Positions 1 through 12,500 of a stretch of DNA of 64,000 nucleotides are shown here, one piece after another. The notes under the pieces are model-generated. The model saw only the letters and a program-made list of their open reading frames with translations, was not told where the DNA came from and searched no databases. The stretch is from Streptomyces griseocarneus (GTDB lineage Bacteria; Actinomycetota; Actinomycetes; Streptomycetales; Streptomycetaceae): positions 1,032,310 to 1,096,309 of the forward strand of contig NZ_BNBL01000001.1 in assembly GCF_014655595.1 (NCBI RefSeq). Direction: 5' to 3'. Position numbers and translations under genes: made by a program. Position 1 is the stretch's first letter, and every line of letters begins with the position of its first letter.

Positions 1-260
1 TTGCTGCCCTCAACCTGCACGAGCTGACGCGGGACATGGACCTGTCGGCGTTCGTGCTCTTCTCCTCCGCCGCCGGTGTCTTCGGCAGCGCGGGGCAGGG
101 CAATTACGCCGCGGCCAACGCCTTCCTTGATGCTCTGGCCGAGCAGCGACGCGCAGCTGGCCTCGAGGCGGTGTCGTTGGCGTGGGGTCTGTGGGCCGAG
201 ACCAGCGCGCTGAGCAGTGCTCTCGGCACGGCCGACCAGCACCGCATCACCCGCTCCGGC
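1..260 (+). repeat. Near-identical to 10969-11228 (KR of the truncated module versus KR of module b)
   Basis: Bases 1-260 align without gaps to 10969-11228 with only scattered, mostly silent changes. They encode the C-terminal half of the KR, including the catalytic Tyr and the segment [20 protein letters not shown]. The truncated module's KR is therefore a close sister of the module b KR. Confidence 0.85.
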
Positions 261-3200
261 CTGGCGGCGCTCGAGACCGAGGAGGGCCTCGCCCTCTTCG
301 ACGCCGCCACCCGCGCCCACCACGCCGCCGTGGTGCCGGCCCGCCTGGAGCTCGGTGCCCTGCAGGCGCAGGCACGGTCCGGCGCGCTGCCGCCGCTCTT
401 CCGGAACCTGGTACGTACGCCCGTACGCCGCGCCGTGGAAGCCGCCGAACAGGCGGACGCCGGACGGTCCTCCCTGGCACGGCGCCTGGACGGGCTGCCC
501 GAGGCGGACCGGCTCGAGGTGCTGCGGAACCTGGTCCGCGATCAGGCGGCGGCTGTCCTGGGGCATGCGACGGCGGAGTCCGTCACCGTCGACCGGCAGT
601 TCAAGGACCTCGGCTTCGACTCGCTCACCGCCGTCGAACTGCGCAACGCCCTCAACGCGGCTACTGGCCTCCGTCTCCCGGCGACGCTCGTCTTCGACCA
701 CCCCACCCCCGAAGCGCTCGCGCAGCACCTGTTGAGCGATCTGCTGGGTTCCTCCGCCGAGGAACCGCAGCAGCCGGTGCCGGCGACCGCCGTCCCCGTC
801 GACGAGCCCATCGCCATCGTCGGCATGAGCTGCCGCTACCCGGGTGGCGTACGGACGCCCGATGAGCTGTGGCGGCTGGTCAGCGAGGGCGGTGACGCCA
901 TCGGCGGCTTCCCGTCGGACCGCGGCTGGGACGTCGAGTCCCTCTACCACCCGGACCCGGACCACCTCGGCACGAGCTACACGCGGGAGGGCGGCTTCCT
1001 GTACGAGGCCGGTGACTTCGACCCGGCGTTCTTCGGCATCTCGCCGCGCGAGGCCCTGGCGATGGACCCGCAGCAGCGGCTGCTCCTCGAGACCTCGTGG
1101 GAAGCCTTCGAACGCGCCGGGATCGACCCGGCGGCGATGCGAGGCTCCCGTACGGGCGTGTTCGCCGGCGTGATGTACCACGACTACGGCAGCCGGCTCG
1201 CGGCCGTGCCCGAGGGCGTCGAAGGACATCTCGGCATGGGTACGTCGGGCAGTGTCGCCTCGGGCCGCGTCTCCTACACCTTCGGGCTCGAGGGCCCGGC
1301 GGTGACCGTGGACACGGCGTGCTCGTCGTCGCTCGTGGCGCTGCACCTGGCCGCGCAGGCCCTGCGGCAGGGCGAGTGCGAGATGGCGCTGGTCGGCGGC
1401 GTGACCGTCATGGCCACACCGGACACCTTCGTCGAGTTCAGCCGCCAGCGCGGGCTGTCGGCGGACGGGCGCTGCAAGGCGTTCTCCTCGTCCGCCGACG
1501 GCACCGGCTGGGCCGAGGGCGTGGGCATGCTGCTCGTCGAGCGGCTCTCCGACGCCCGGCGCAAGGGACACCAGGTGCTGGCGGTCGTACGCGGCAGCGC
1601 GGTCAACCAGGACGGCGCGAGCAACGGCCTCACCGCCCCCAACGGTCCGTCGCAGCAGCGGGTGATCCGGCAGGCCCTGGCATCGGCCGGGCTGTCGGCC
1701 GCCGACGTGGACGCGGTGGAGGCCCACGGCACGGGCACGACGCTGGGCGACCCCATCGAGGCCCAGGCCCTGCTGGCCACCTACGGGCAGGCGCGCTCCG
1801 AGGACGAGCCGCTGTGGCTGGGCTCCATCAAGTCCAACATCGGGCACACGCAGGCCGCGGCCGGCGTCGCCGGCGTCATCAAGATGGTGATGGCGATGCG
1901 GCACGGCGTGCTGCCGCGCACCCTCCACGTCGACGAGCCCACGTCGCACGTCGACTGGGAAGCCGGCGCCGTGCGGCTGCTGACCGAACCCGTCGAGTGG
2001 ACGGCGGACGGCCGTCCGCGCCGCGCGGCGGTCTCCTCCTTCGGCGTGAGCGGCACCAATGCCCACGTCGTACTGGAAGAGGTACCCGACGCCGCCTCGG
2101 CGCCGTCGCCGGCCGGACCCGTCGAGCGGGGCGGTGCGGCGGCTGCCGTGCCGTGGGTGCTGTCGGCCAAGGACGAGCAGGCGCTTCGGGACCAGGCACG
2201 GCGTCTCGCCTCCTTCGTCGCCGAGCGCCCGGACCTGGAACCCGCCGACATCGGGTTCTCCCTCGCCACCTCGCGCGCGGCCCTCGGCCACCGCGCGGCC
2301 GTCGTCGGCCGAGGCCGCGACGAGCTGCTGGCCGCACTGGCGGACCTGACGGAGGCGGCCGACCCTGCCGTGCACGAGGGCAGCGGTTCGGCCGGCAGCG
2401 GCCGCCTGGCCTTCCTGTTCTCGGGGCAGGGGAGTCAGCGGGTTGGGATGGGGCGGGAGTTGCACGGCGCCTTCCCCGTCTTCGCTGATGCTTTTGACGC
2501 GGTGTGCGGCGAGCTCGACCAGCATCTCGACCGTCCACTGAGGGATGTGGTGTTCGGCGAGGGCGCGGACGAGCTGCTGGATCGTACGGAGTTCACTCAG
2601 CCCGCTCTCTTCGCGATCGAGGTGGCGCTGTTCCGTCTCCTCGAGTCCTGGGGCGTACGGCCCGACTACCTGGCCGGGCACTCGATCGGCGAGCTCGGCG
2701 CCGCGCACGTCGCCGGGGTGCTGTCGTTGGCCGATGCGGCCACGCTCGTAGCGGCTCGTGGTCGCCTGATGCAGGCCCTGCCTGCCGGCGGTGTGATGGT
2801 GGCGGTGCAGGCGTCGGAGGACGAGGTGCTGCCGCTGCTCGCCGGCTGCGAGGACCAGGTGGGCATCGCGGCTGTCAACGGGCCGGCCTCCGTGGTCCTG
2901 TCGGGCGCGGAGGACGCGGTCCAGCAGATCGCCGGACGCCTCGCGGACCAGGGCCGTAGGACAAAGGCCCTTGCCGTCTCGCATGCCTTCCACTCGCCGC
3001 TGATGGAGCCGATGCTCGCGGACTTCCGGGCCGTCGCCGCGGGCATGGCCTTCGCCGCCCCCAAGATCCCGGTCGTCTCCACCCTGACCGGCCGACTGGC
3101 CACGGCCGACGAGCTGTGCGACCCGGAGTACTGGGTGCGGCATGTGCGTCATGCGGTGCGCTTCGCGGATGGCGTCGAGGCGTTGACCGCCGAGGGTGTG

Positions 3201-6200
3201 ACCGCGTTCGCCGAGGTCGGGCCGGGGGGTGTGCTGGCGGCTCTGGTCCAGGACATCGTCGACGAGGCGGGTGCGGTGGCCGTTCCGGCGCTGCGCGCCG
3301 ACCGCCCCGAGGACGCGGCCGTCATGACCGCCCTCGCCCGGCTCCACGTGCACGGCACGGCCGTCGACTGGGCCGCCGTGTTCGCCGTCCACCACGCCCG
3401 GCTCGTCGAACTCCCCACCTACGCCTTCCAGCACCGGCGTTACTGGCTGGAGTCCGGCGCCCCGGCGGGCGACGTGGCGGCGGCGGGACTGACGGCCGCC
3501 GAGCATCCGCTGCTGGGAGCGGCGGTGGCGCTCCCCGACGGCGAAGGCGCGCTGCTGACCGGGCGGCTGTCCGTGTCCGCTCAGCCTTGGCTCGCCGAGC
3601 ACGCGGTCATGGGCACCGTCCTGCTGCCCGGTACCGCCCTCGTCGATCTCGCCCTGCGGGCCGCCGACGAGGTGGGCTGCGATCGTGTGGACGAACTCCA
3701 CCTGCCCGCCCCGCTCGTCGTCCCCGCGCAGGGAGCGTTGCGGCTGCAGGCCGTCGTGGGCGCGGCCGATCAGGCCGGGTGCCGGGCCGTGAACATCTAC
3801 TCCCGGTCCGAGCACGCCGACGCCGGCGAACCGTGGACGTGCCACGCGACCGGCACGGTCTCGCAGGCGCATGCAGAGGCACCGGACCAGCCCCAGGCCG
3901 GCGCCGAAACGTTCAGCCTGACGCAGTGGCCCATCGCGGATGCCGAGCCCGTCGCACTCGACGGTGCCTACGAGCGGCTGGCGGAGAGCGGCTTCGCGTA
4001 CGGGCCGGTCTTCCAGGGACTGCGCGGCCTGTGGCGGCGCGGTGGTGGCGACGAGACGGTCGAGGTCTTCGCGGAGGTCGCGCTGCCCGACGGGACGGCG
4101 GTGACCGGGTTCGGCGTCCACCCGGCCCTGCTCGACGCGGCGTTGCACGCCGTGGGCCTGGGCGGGCTGCTCCCCGACACCGGGGAGGGGCGGATCCCGT
4201 TCTCGTGGAACGGCGTGACCGTGCAGGCCACGGGCGCCACATCCCTGCGGGTCCGGCTGACCGCCGCCGGCCCCGACACCGTCTCGCTGCACGTCGCCGA
4301 CGGCGTCGGCCGTCCGGTCGCGTCCGTCGAATCCCTCGTCCTGCGGGCCGTCTCCGGCGAGCAGCTGGCGCGGGCCGCCGGCGGGGCCGGCCGGCACGAC
4401 GCCCTCCTGCGGGTCGAGTGGACCCCGTGGACTCCCGCACACGCCCTTGCCACGGTCCGGCCTCCTGCCGCGACCGCGCCCTGGGCCGTGATCGGTGACG
4501 ACGACGGTCTGCGCGCGGCCTTCGAGGGCGCGGGCGTGCCCGCGACGTTCCACGCCGACCTGGCGAGCCTCGCGCGGGGCACCGAGGAGGCGGGAGACCC
4601 GCCGCCGGTGGTCGTCCTCGCGACGGCGGCCGTCCGCCCGGACAGCGACCACCCCGTCCGCCACGTCCACACGACCGCGCACCGCATGCTGGAGCTGCTG
4701 CAACAGTGGCTCGCCGATGACCGGCGGGCCGGGTCCCGGCTCGTGGTGCTCACCGGCAACGCGATGGTCACGAAGGACGACGACAAGGAGATCGACCCCG
4801 CCCAGGCCGCCGTCTGGGGACTGGTGCGGTCCGCGCAGTCGGAGAACCCGGGCCGGTTCGTCCTGGCCGACCTGGACCGCGACCCCGCCTCCGTCCGTGC
4901 GCTGCCCGCCCTGCTCGGCACGGGGGAGGAGCAGTTCGCGGTGCGCGACGGCGAGGTGCTCGTACCCCGCCTCGTGCGGGCGCCGGCCGGCGCCCCGGAC
5001 GCGACGCCCCGCGACGGCTCCGCCTTCCCCGCCGACGGCACGGTGCTCGTCACCGGCGCGTCGGGCACGCTGGGACGGCTCGTCGCCCGCCACCTGGTGG
5101 CCGAACACGGCGTCCGCAGCCTGCTGCTGGTCAGCCGGAGCGGCGCCGGCGGCGCGGGGATGCCGGAGCTGGAGGCGGAGCTCACGGCGCTCGGCGCGCG
5201 GGTGACCGTGGCCGCCTGCGACGTCGCCGACCGGGAGGCGCTGGCCGGGCTACTGGCCACGTCGGTGCCGGCCGGGAGCCCGCTGAGGGCGGTCGTACAC
5301 GCGGCCGGCGTCGTCGACGACGGCGTGGTCGCGTCCCTGACGCCCGAGCGCGTCGACCGCGTCTTCGCCCCCAAGGTGGACGCGGCCCTGCACCTCGACG
5401 AGCTGACCCGTGACATGGAGCTGTCGGCGTTCGTGCTCTTCTCCTCTGCCGCCGGCGTCTTCGGCAGCCCGGGGCAGGCCAACTACGCCGCCGCGAACTC
5501 CTTCCTGGACGCCCTGGCCCGGCAGCGGCGCACGGCGGGGCTGCCGGCCCTGTCGCTGGCCTGGGGGCTGTGGGAGGAGAGCAGCGGGATCACGGGGGAG
5601 CTGAGCGACGCCGACCGCGGCCGCATGGCCCGCAGCGGTGTCCTGCCCCTGGCCACCGAGGACGGGCTCGCCCTCCTCGATGCGGCCCTCGCCGGAACGG
5701 ACCCCGCGCTGGTGCCCGTACGGCTGAACCAGCCGGAACTCCGCGCCCAGGCGGCCGCCGGCTCGCTCCCGCCCCTCCTCCGCGACCTGGTGCGCGTGCC
5801 GGTGCGCCGTACGGCGCGCGCCACTGCGGGCACGGAGGCGGCCGGCGCCCCCTCCCTCGCCGAGCGCCTGGCCGGGCTCGGCGGGCCCGAGCGGCACAAG
5901 CTGCTGCTGGACCTGGTGTGCGGGCACGTGGCGGCCGTCCTCGGCCTCCCCTCGCCCAAGGCGGTACGACCGGGACAGGCTCTCCGCGACCTCGGGTTCG
6001 ACTCGCTGACGGCCGTGGAACTGCGCAACCGGCTTGCCAAGGACACCGGGCTGCGGCTGGCCCCCACGCTGATCTTCGACTACCCGACGCCCGGCGAGCT
6101 CGTGGACCACCTCAAGGCCGAGGCAGAAGCCGAGGCTGAGGCCAAGACCGAGACCGAGGCCGTGACCAAGACCGAGGCCGGGAGCACCGCTGCCGTCCCG

Positions 6201-6443
6201 ACGGACGTCACCTCGCTCCTCGCCGAGCTCGACAGGATCGAGACGGCCCTGCGGTCCGCTGCCGCCGCCCGGTCCACGGCGGCGGACGACGACGCACACC
6301 GCTCCGAGATCGCGTCGAGGCTACGGGGCATGGCGGCCGAGTGGACGACCGGCGCGACCGCCGCCCAGGTGGCCGACGAGGTGCACTCGGCGACCGACGA
6401 CGAGCTGTTCGACTTCATCGGCAAGGAATTCGGGATCTCCTGA
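1..6443 (+). CDS. Modular type I polyketide synthase, 5'-truncated (end of one module + module a: KS-AT-DH-KR-ACP)
   Basis: The frame is open from base 3 and enters in the middle of a ketoreductase, so the gene starts upstream; 2146 residues are visible. Order in fragment numbering: end of KR with its catalytic Tyr (NYAAAN), ACP with phosphopantetheine Ser about 207, KS about 267-690 (TACSSS cysteine, EAHGTGT and KSNIGHT histidines), AT about 803-1120 (GHSIGE serine; HAFH, the malonyl-CoA signature), DH about 1167-1446 ([10 protein letters not shown] and DAALH both intact), KR about 1678-1870 with the Asp of the B-type motif (VVDDG), and ACP with Ser about 2001. A charged linker rich in Ala, Glu, Lys and Thr leads to a C-terminal docking peptide ending [15 protein letters not shown]. 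Module a should add one malonate and leave a trans C=C. It lies 99 bp before the next PKS gene in an apparent operon. Whether the truncated first module has a DH is not visible. Confidence 0.97.
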   Translation, partial: AALNLHELTRDMDLSAFVLFSSAAGVFGSAGQGNYAAANAFLDALAEQRRAAGLEAVSLAWGLWAETSALSSALGTADQHRITRSGLAALETEEGLALFDAATRAHHAAVVPARLELGALQAQARSGALPPLFRNLVRTPVRRAVEAAEQADAGRSSLARRLDGLPEADRLEVLRNLVRDQAAAVLGHATAESVTVDRQFKDLGFDSLTAVELRNALNAATGLRLPATLVFDHPTPEALAQHLLSDLLGSSAEEPQQPVPATAVPVDEPIAIVGMSCRYPGGVRTPDELWRLVSEGGDAIGGFPSDRGWDVESLYHPDPDHLGTSYTREGGFLYEAGDFDPAFFGISPREALAMDPQQRLLLETSWEAFERAGIDPAAMRGSRTGVFAGVMYHDYGSRLAAVPEGVEGHLGMGTSGSVASGRVSYTFGLEGPAVTVDTACSSSLVALHLAAQALRQGECEMALVGGVTVMATPDTFVEFSRQRGLSADGRCKAFSSSADGTGWAEGVGMLLVERLSDARRKGHQVLAVVRGSAVNQDGASNGLTAPNGPSQQRVIRQALASAGLSAADVDAVEAHGTGTTLGDPIEAQALLATYGQARSEDEPLWLGSIKSNIGHTQAAAGVAGVIKMVMAMRHGVLPRTLHVDEPTSHVDWEAGAVRLLTEPVEWTADGRPRRAAVSSFGVSGTNAHVVLEEVPDAASAPSPAGPVERGGAAAAVPWVLSAKDEQALRDQARRLASFVAERPDLEPADIGFSLATSRAALGHRAAVVGRGRDELLAALADLTEAADPAVHEGSGSAGSGRLAFLFSGQGSQRVGMGRELHGAFPVFADAFDAVCGELDQHLDRPLRDVVFGEGADELLDRTEFTQPALFAIEVALFRLLESWGVRPDYLAGHSIGELGAAHVAGVLSLADAATLVAARGRLMQALPAGGVMVAVQASEDEVLPLLAGCEDQVGIAAVNGPASVVLSGAEDAVQQIAGRLADQGRRTKALAVSHAFHSPLMEPMLADFRAVAAGMAFAAPKIPVVSTLTGRLATADELCDPEYWVRHVRHAVRFADGVEALTAEGVTAFAEVGPGGVLAALVQDIVDEAGAVAVPALRADRPEDAAVMTALARLHVHGTAVDWAAVFAVHHARLVELPTYAFQHRRYWLESGAPAGDVAAAGLTAAEHPLLGAAVALPDGEGALLTGRLSVSAQPWLAEHAVMGTVLLPGTALVDLALRAADEVGCDRVDELHLPAPLVVPAQGALRLQAVVGAADQAGCRAVNIYSRSEHADAGEPWTCHATGTVSQAHAEAPDQPQAGAETFSLTQWPIADAEPVALDGAYERLAESGFAYGPVFQGLRGLWRRGGGDETVEVFAEVALPDGTAVTGFGVHPALLDAALHAVGLGGLLPDTGEGRIPFSWNGVTVQATGATSLRVRLTAAGPDTVSLHVADGVGRPVASVESLVLRAVSGEQLARAAGGAGRHDALLRVEWTPWTPAHALATVRPPAATAPWAVIGDDDGLRAAFEGAGVPATFHADLASLARGTEEAGDPPPVVVLATAAVRPDSDHPVRHVHTTAHRMLELLQQWLADDRRAGSRLVVLTGNAMVTKDDDKEIDPAQAAVWGLVRSAQSENPGRFVLADLDRDPASVRALPALLGTGEEQFAVRDGEVLVPRLVRAPAGAPDATPRDGSAFPADGTVLVTGASGTLGRLVARHLVAEHGVRSLLLVSRSGAGGAGMPELEAELTALGARVTVAACDVADREALAGLLATSVPAGSPLRAVVHAAGVVDDGVVASLTPERVDRVFAPKVDAALHLDELTRDMELSAFVLFSSAAGVFGSPGQANYAAANSFLDALARQRRTAGLPALSLAWGLWEESSGITGELSDADRGRMARSGVLPLATEDGLALLDAALAGTDPALVPVRLNQPELRAQAAAGSLPPLLRDLVRVPVRRTARATAGTEAAGAPSLAERLAGLGGPERHKLLLDLVCGHVAAVLGLPSPKAVRPGQALRDLGFDSLTAVELRNRLAKDTGLRLAPTLIFDYPTPGELVDHLKAEAEAEAEAKTETEAVTKTEAGSTAAVPTDVTSLLAELDRIETALRSAAAARSTAADDDAHRSEIASRLRGMAAEWTTGATAAQVADEVHSATDDELFDFIGKEFGIS
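6118..6180 (+). repeat. Low-complexity GAG/GCC/ACC codon run (Ala-Glu-Lys-Thr linker)
   Basis: Imperfect short tandem codons encode a charged stretch ([20 protein letters not shown]) between the last ACP and the docking helices of the first PKS protein. It probably acts as a flexible or helical spacer and is prone to length change by slippage. Confidence 0.7.
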
Positions 6444-6542
6444 CCGGGGCATTGGCAGCCAACTCCCGTACCCACAACGCATTCCAACGAATCCGCCGGC
6501 TTCGGCTCCGCTCCACGGGCCTTCCGCAAGAGGTGACCTCAG

Positions 6543-9500
6543 GTGAACGACCCTCAGGTGAACAACGAAGACAAGCTGCGCTACTTCCTCCGGCGCGTCA
6601 CGGCGGACCTGCACGAGGCCCGCGAGCGACTGCAGGAGCTCGACGCGGCACGGCAGGAGCCGATCGCCATCGTGGCCATGAGCTGCCGGTACCCCGGCGG
6701 CGTCAGGTCCCCCGAGGACCTGTGGCGCCTGCTCGAGAACGGCGGGGACGCCATCACGGAGTTCCCCGCCGACCGCGGCTGGGACCTGGAGGCGCTCTAC
6801 GACCCCGACCCGGAGACCCGCGGCACCAGCCACGTCCGCGAAGGCGGATTCCTCGACGACATAAGCCTGTTCGACGCCGGGCTCTTCGAGATATCACCGC
6901 GCGAGGCCCTGACCATGGACCCGCAGCAGCGGCTTCTGCTGGAGAGCTGCTGGGAGGCGTTCGAGCGGGCGGGCATGGACCCCACCTCCCTCAGGGGCAG
7001 CCGCACCGGCGTGTTCGCCGGCGTCATGTACCACGACCACTCGTCCGTGCTGCAGCAGGCCGTCGAGGACGTCGAGGGCTACATCGGTACGGGCAGCGCG
7101 GCCAGCGTCGTCTCCGGCCGGGTGGCGTACACGTTCGGGCTGGAGGGCCCGGCCGTGACGGTGGATACGGCGTGCTCGTCGTCTTTGGTGGCGCTGCACC
7201 TGGCGGTGCAGGCGCTGCGGCAGGGCGAGTGCGACCTTGCCTTGGCCGGCGGCGTCACGGCCATGTCCAACCCCACGGCGTTCGTGGACTTCAGCCGCCA
7301 GCGCGGCCTGGCGGCCGACGGCCGCTGCAAGCCCTTCGCCGCCGCGGCCGATGGCACGGGCTGGGCCGAGGGCGTGGGCGTACTGCTCGTGGAACGACTG
7401 TCGGACGCCCGGCGTCATGGGCACCAGGTGCTGGCCGTGGTCCGGGGCAGCGCCATCAACCAGGACGGCGCGTCGAACGGCCTGACGGCCCCGAACGGTC
7501 CGTCGCAGCAGCGCGTCATCCGGCAGGCGCTGGAGTCGGCCGGGCTGACGGCCACCGACGTGGACGTGGTCGAGGCGCACGGTACGGGCACGACGCTGGG
7601 CGATCCGATCGAGGCGCAGGCGCTGCTGGCCACGTACGGTCGTGGGCGCACCGCCGACCGTCCGCTGTGGCTGGGCTCGCTGAAGTCGAACGTGGGTCAC
7701 ACGCAGGCGGCGGCCGGCGTTGGCGGGATCATCAAGATGGTGCAGGCGATGCGGCACGGTGTGCTGCCGAAGACGCTGCACGTGGACGAGCCGTCGCCGC
7801 ATGTGGACTGGTCGGCGGGCGAGGTGCGGCTGCTGACCGAGCCGGTCGAGTGGCCGGCGGACGCCGACGGCCGTCCGCGCCGGGCCGGCATCTCCTCCTT
7901 CGGCTTCAGCGGCACCAACGCCCACACGATCATCGAAGAGGCCCCCGAGCCCGAACCGGCCGACGAGGAACCCGCCGCGGCCGGGCACCTGCCGACGCCC
8001 GTCGTACTGTCGGCCACCGACGCGACCGCGCTGCGCGACCAGGCCGCCCGCCTGCTCACCCACGTCACCGACCACCCCCAGCACTCCGTGGCCGACCTCG
8101 GCCTCTCATCGGCCACGTCACGCGCGGCGCTCGACCACCGCGCCGCGGTCGTGGCCGCGGACCGGGCGGAACTCCTGCGCGGCCTCGAGGCACTGACCCG
8201 GGGCGACGGGGAGACGGCCGGGGTGATCGAGGGCCCGGTGGCTCCTCGGCAGACGGTGGCGATGCTCTTCTCGGGACAGGGCAGCCAGCGCGCGGGAATG
8301 GGCCGTGAGCTCTACGCCTCCTTCCCCGCCTTCGCCAAGGCCTTCGACGCGGTGTCCGCCGAATTCGGCGTCCACCTCGAGTGGTCGTTGCGGGACGTCA
8401 TCCTGGGCGAGGACGCCGACGATCTGCTGGACCGTACGGAGTTCGCGCAGCCGGCGTTGTTCGCGGTCGAGGTGGCGTTGTTCCGGCTGGTGGAGTCGTG
8501 GGGTGTGCGGCCGGACTTCCTGGCCGGGCACTCGGTCGGTGAGCTGGCTGCGGCGCATGTGGCGGGTGTGCTGTCCCTGGCGGACGCGGCGGCGCTCGTG
8601 GCGGCTCGGGGTCGGTTGATGCAGGCCCTGCCGACGGGCGGTGTGATGGTGGCGGTGCAGGCGTCGGAGGACGAGGTGCTGCCGCTGCTCGCCGGCTTCG
8701 AGGACCGGGTGGGTGTCGCGGCGGTCAACGGGCCGACCTCTGTGGTTCTTTCGGGCGCGGAGGACGCTGTCGCGGGGGTTGTGGCGCAGCTTGCGGATCG
8801 GGGCCGGAAGACGAAGGCGCTGTCGGTCTCGCACGCCTTCCACTCGCCGCTGATGGAGCCGATGCTGGCGGACTTCCGGGCGGTGGTCGAGCGTATGACG
8901 TTCGCCGCGCCGTCGGTCCCGATCGTCTCGACGCTGACCGGTCGGTCGGTGTCGGCGGAGGAGCTGCGCGACCCGGAGTACTGGGTACGGCACGTGCGCC
9001 AGGCGGTCCGCTTCGCGGACGCCGTCGGAACGCTGGCTGCCGAGGGTGTGACGGCGTTCGTCGAGGTCGGTCCGGGGGGTGTGCTGGCGGCGCTGGTTCA
9101 GGACATCGTCGACGATGCGGGTGTGGTGGCCGTTCCGGCGCTGCGCGCGGATCGGTCGGAGGATGTCGCGGTGACCACGGCCGTGGCCCGGCTGCACGTC
9201 CACGGCGTCGCCCTCGACTGGCCCGCCGTCTTCGCCGACCGGGGCGCCCGCCGTGTCGACCTGCCCACCTACGCCTTCCAGCGGCACCGCTACTGGCTCG
9301 AGACGCGGCCCGCCACTGGTGACCTCGGCCACGCCGGCCTCGGCACGGCGGACCACCCGCTGCTCGGCGCGGTCGTCACCCTCGCCGACGACGACGGCCT
9401 GCTCCTGACCGGCCGGCTCTCCACGGCCACCCACCCCTGGCTCGCGGACCACACCGTCATGGGCACCACCCTCGTCCCCGGCACCGCCCTCGTCGAGCTG

Positions 9501-12500
9501 GCGATCAGGGCAGGCGACCAGGTGGGCTGCCACCACCTCGAAGAACTCACCCTGTCCACGCCGCTCGTCCTGCCCGACCACGGCGGCGTCCGGCTCCAGG
9601 TCGTCGTGGACGGCGACGACGCCGGCCGGCGCGCGGTACGCCTGTACTCGCGACCCGACGAGGCCGCGGCGGACGACCCCTGGACGTGCCACGCCACGGG
9701 TATGGTCACCGCGAGCCGGACCACGCCGTTCGAGCCGGCGGCGCAGTGGCCGCCGCAGGGAGCCGTCCCCGTCGACACCGACGGGCTGTACGAGCGGATG
9801 GCGGGCCTGGGCCTGGAATACGGGCCTGTGTTCAGGGGCGTACGGGCCGCGTGGCGACTCGGCGACGAGGTCTGCGCCGAGATCGCACTGCCCGAAGGCG
9901 TCGCCGCCGCGGGCTTCGGCGTCCACCCCGCCCTGCTGGACGCCGCGCTGCACGCCGTCGGCCTCGGGGACTTCGTCGAGGACACCGGCCAGGCCCGTAT
10001 CCCGTTCGCCTGGAGCGGCGTCGAACTGCACGCCACCGGCGCGAACGCCCTGCGGGTGCGCCTGGCACCGGCCGGTACGGACTCCGTATCGCTGCTCGTC
10101 ACGGACGGCGCCGGCGGACGGGTCCTCACCGTCGAGTCGCTGGCGCTGCGCCCGGTGAGCGCCGAGCAGCTGGCGGACGTACGGGGCGGTCGGCAGGAGT
10201 CGTTGTACCGGGTGGAGTGGGTGCGGCGTGCGGTGTCGGGTGGGGTGGGTGTTGCGGCTTCGTCTGATGCTGATGTGGTGGTTGGGCCTGGCGCTGATGT
10301 GTATGCGGTGTTGGGTTTGGTGCAGGAGTGGTTGGCGGGTGAGCAGTCGGAGGGTGCGCGTCTTGTTGTGGTGACGCGTGGTGCCGTGGCCATGGATGGT
10401 GACGTGGATCCGTGGCGGGCGGCTGTGTGGGGTTTGGTGCGGTCGGCGCAGTCGGAGAATCCGGGCCGGTTCGTGCTGGTGGATGTCGATGACGAGGAGG
10501 CTTCACTTTCCGCTGCGCTGAGCGTGGGGGAGCCTCAGGTGATTGTGCGTGGTGGTGAGGTGTTCGTGCCTCGTCTCGTGCGTGCCGATGTTCCTGCGCC
10601 GGCTGATGTGCCTGTTTTTGACGTTGACGGCACGGTGTTGGTGACGGGTGCTTCGGGTGTGCTGGGTCGGTTGGTGGCCCGGCACCTGGTCACCACCCAC
10701 CGCATCCGGCACCTGCTTCTCCTCAGCCGCCGGGGCCTTGCTGCCGACGGCATGGCCGAGCTCGTCGACGAGCTGTCGGGCCACGGGGCACAGGTCACGG
10801 TCACGGCCTGTGATGTCGCTGACCGGGAGGTGCTGGCGGGTGTGCTGGCCGGGATTCCGGCTGAGCGTCCGTTGACGGGTGTGGTGCATGCGGCGGGTGT
10901 GACCGATGACGGGATCATTCCGGCGTTGGATGCCGAGCGGTTGGACCGGGTCTTCGCCCCGAAGGCTGTTGCTGCCCTCAACCTGCACGAGCTGACACGG
11001 GAGATGGACCTGTCGGCGTTCGTGCTCTTCTCCTCCGCTGCCGGTGTCTTCGGCAGTGCGGGTCAGGGCAATTACGCGGCTGCCAATGCTTTCCTTGACG
11101 CTCTGGCCGAGCAGCGACGCGCGGCGGGTCTGGCGGCGGTGTCGTTGGCGTGGGGTCTGTGGGCCGAGACCAGCGCGCTGAGCAGCGCTCTCGGCACGGC
11201 CGACCAGCACCGCATCACCCGCTCCGGCATGCGGGCCCTGGACTCCGCGACCGGCCTGGCCCTCCTCGACAGTGCCCTCCACGCCTCCGGCGACGCCGTT
11301 CTCGTCCCCGTGCAGTGGGACATGCGGGCCCTGCGCGACCAAGGGCGCTCCGGCGACCTCCCGCCCCTGCTGTCGGGCCTGGTCCCCGCCCCCGTACGCC
11401 GCGCCGAAGCGGCGGCGACGGCGGGCGGCGGCGCGGTCGCGGAGCTGGTGCGGCAGCTGGACGGGCTCCCGGAGGACCGCCGCCACGAGATGCTCGTAGG
11501 CCTGGTCCGTACGCACGCGGCCGCCGTCCTCGGACACGGACGCCCCGAATCCGTCAAGGCCGCGCAGCCCTTCCGCGAGCTGGGCTTCGACTCCCTGACC
11601 GCCGTCGAGCTGCGCAACCGCCTCGGCTCCGCCACCGGCGTACGCCTGCCGGCCGGCCTGGTCTTCGACTACCCCACCCCCGACGCCCTCGCCCGCCACC
11701 TGCGCGACGAACTCACCGGCTCGCGGCGCGACAGCGACGCCCGGGCCCCGCGTGCCGCCGTGGCACGCGTCAGCGACGAGCCCATCGCCATCGTCGCGAT
11801 GAGCTGCCGCTACCCGGGCGGCGTACGGACGCCCGAGGAACTGTGGCAGCTGCTCACCTCCGGAACCGACGCCATCTCCGACTTCCCCGCCGACCGCGGC
11901 TGGGATCTCGATCTGCTTGCTCAAGGGGCGGACGGGACCGGCGGTGCTGCCGGTGCTTCCGGCAAGGCGGGCACCAGCCACACCCACAAGGGCGGCTTCC
12001 TCTACGACGCCGGTGACTTCGACGCGGCCTTCTTCGGCATCTCGCCGCGCGAGGCCCTGGCGATGGACCCGCAGCAGCGGCTGCTCCTCGAGACCTCGTG
12101 GGAGGCCTTCGAACGTGCCGGAATCGACCCCGCGACGCTGCGCGGCTCGCGGACCGGCGTCTTCGCCGGGGTGATGTACCACGAGTACGCCTCCGCCCTG
12201 CAGGTCGTTCCCGAGGGTGTCGAAGGCTTTCTCGGTACGGGCAACTCCGGCAGCGTCATCTCGGGCCGGCTGTCCTACACCTTCGGGCTCGAGGGGCCTG
12301 CGGTGACGGTGGACACGGCGTGCTCGTCGTCGCTGGTCGCGCTCCACCTGGCGGCGCAGGCGCTGCGGCAGGGGGAGTGCGAGCTGGCGTTGGCCGGTGG
12401 CGTGACCGTGATGGCGGGGCCGGGCGCCTTCGTGGAGTTCAGCCGCCAGCGCGGGCTGGCGGCCGACGGCCGCTGCAAGGCGTTCTCCGCCGCGGCCGAC

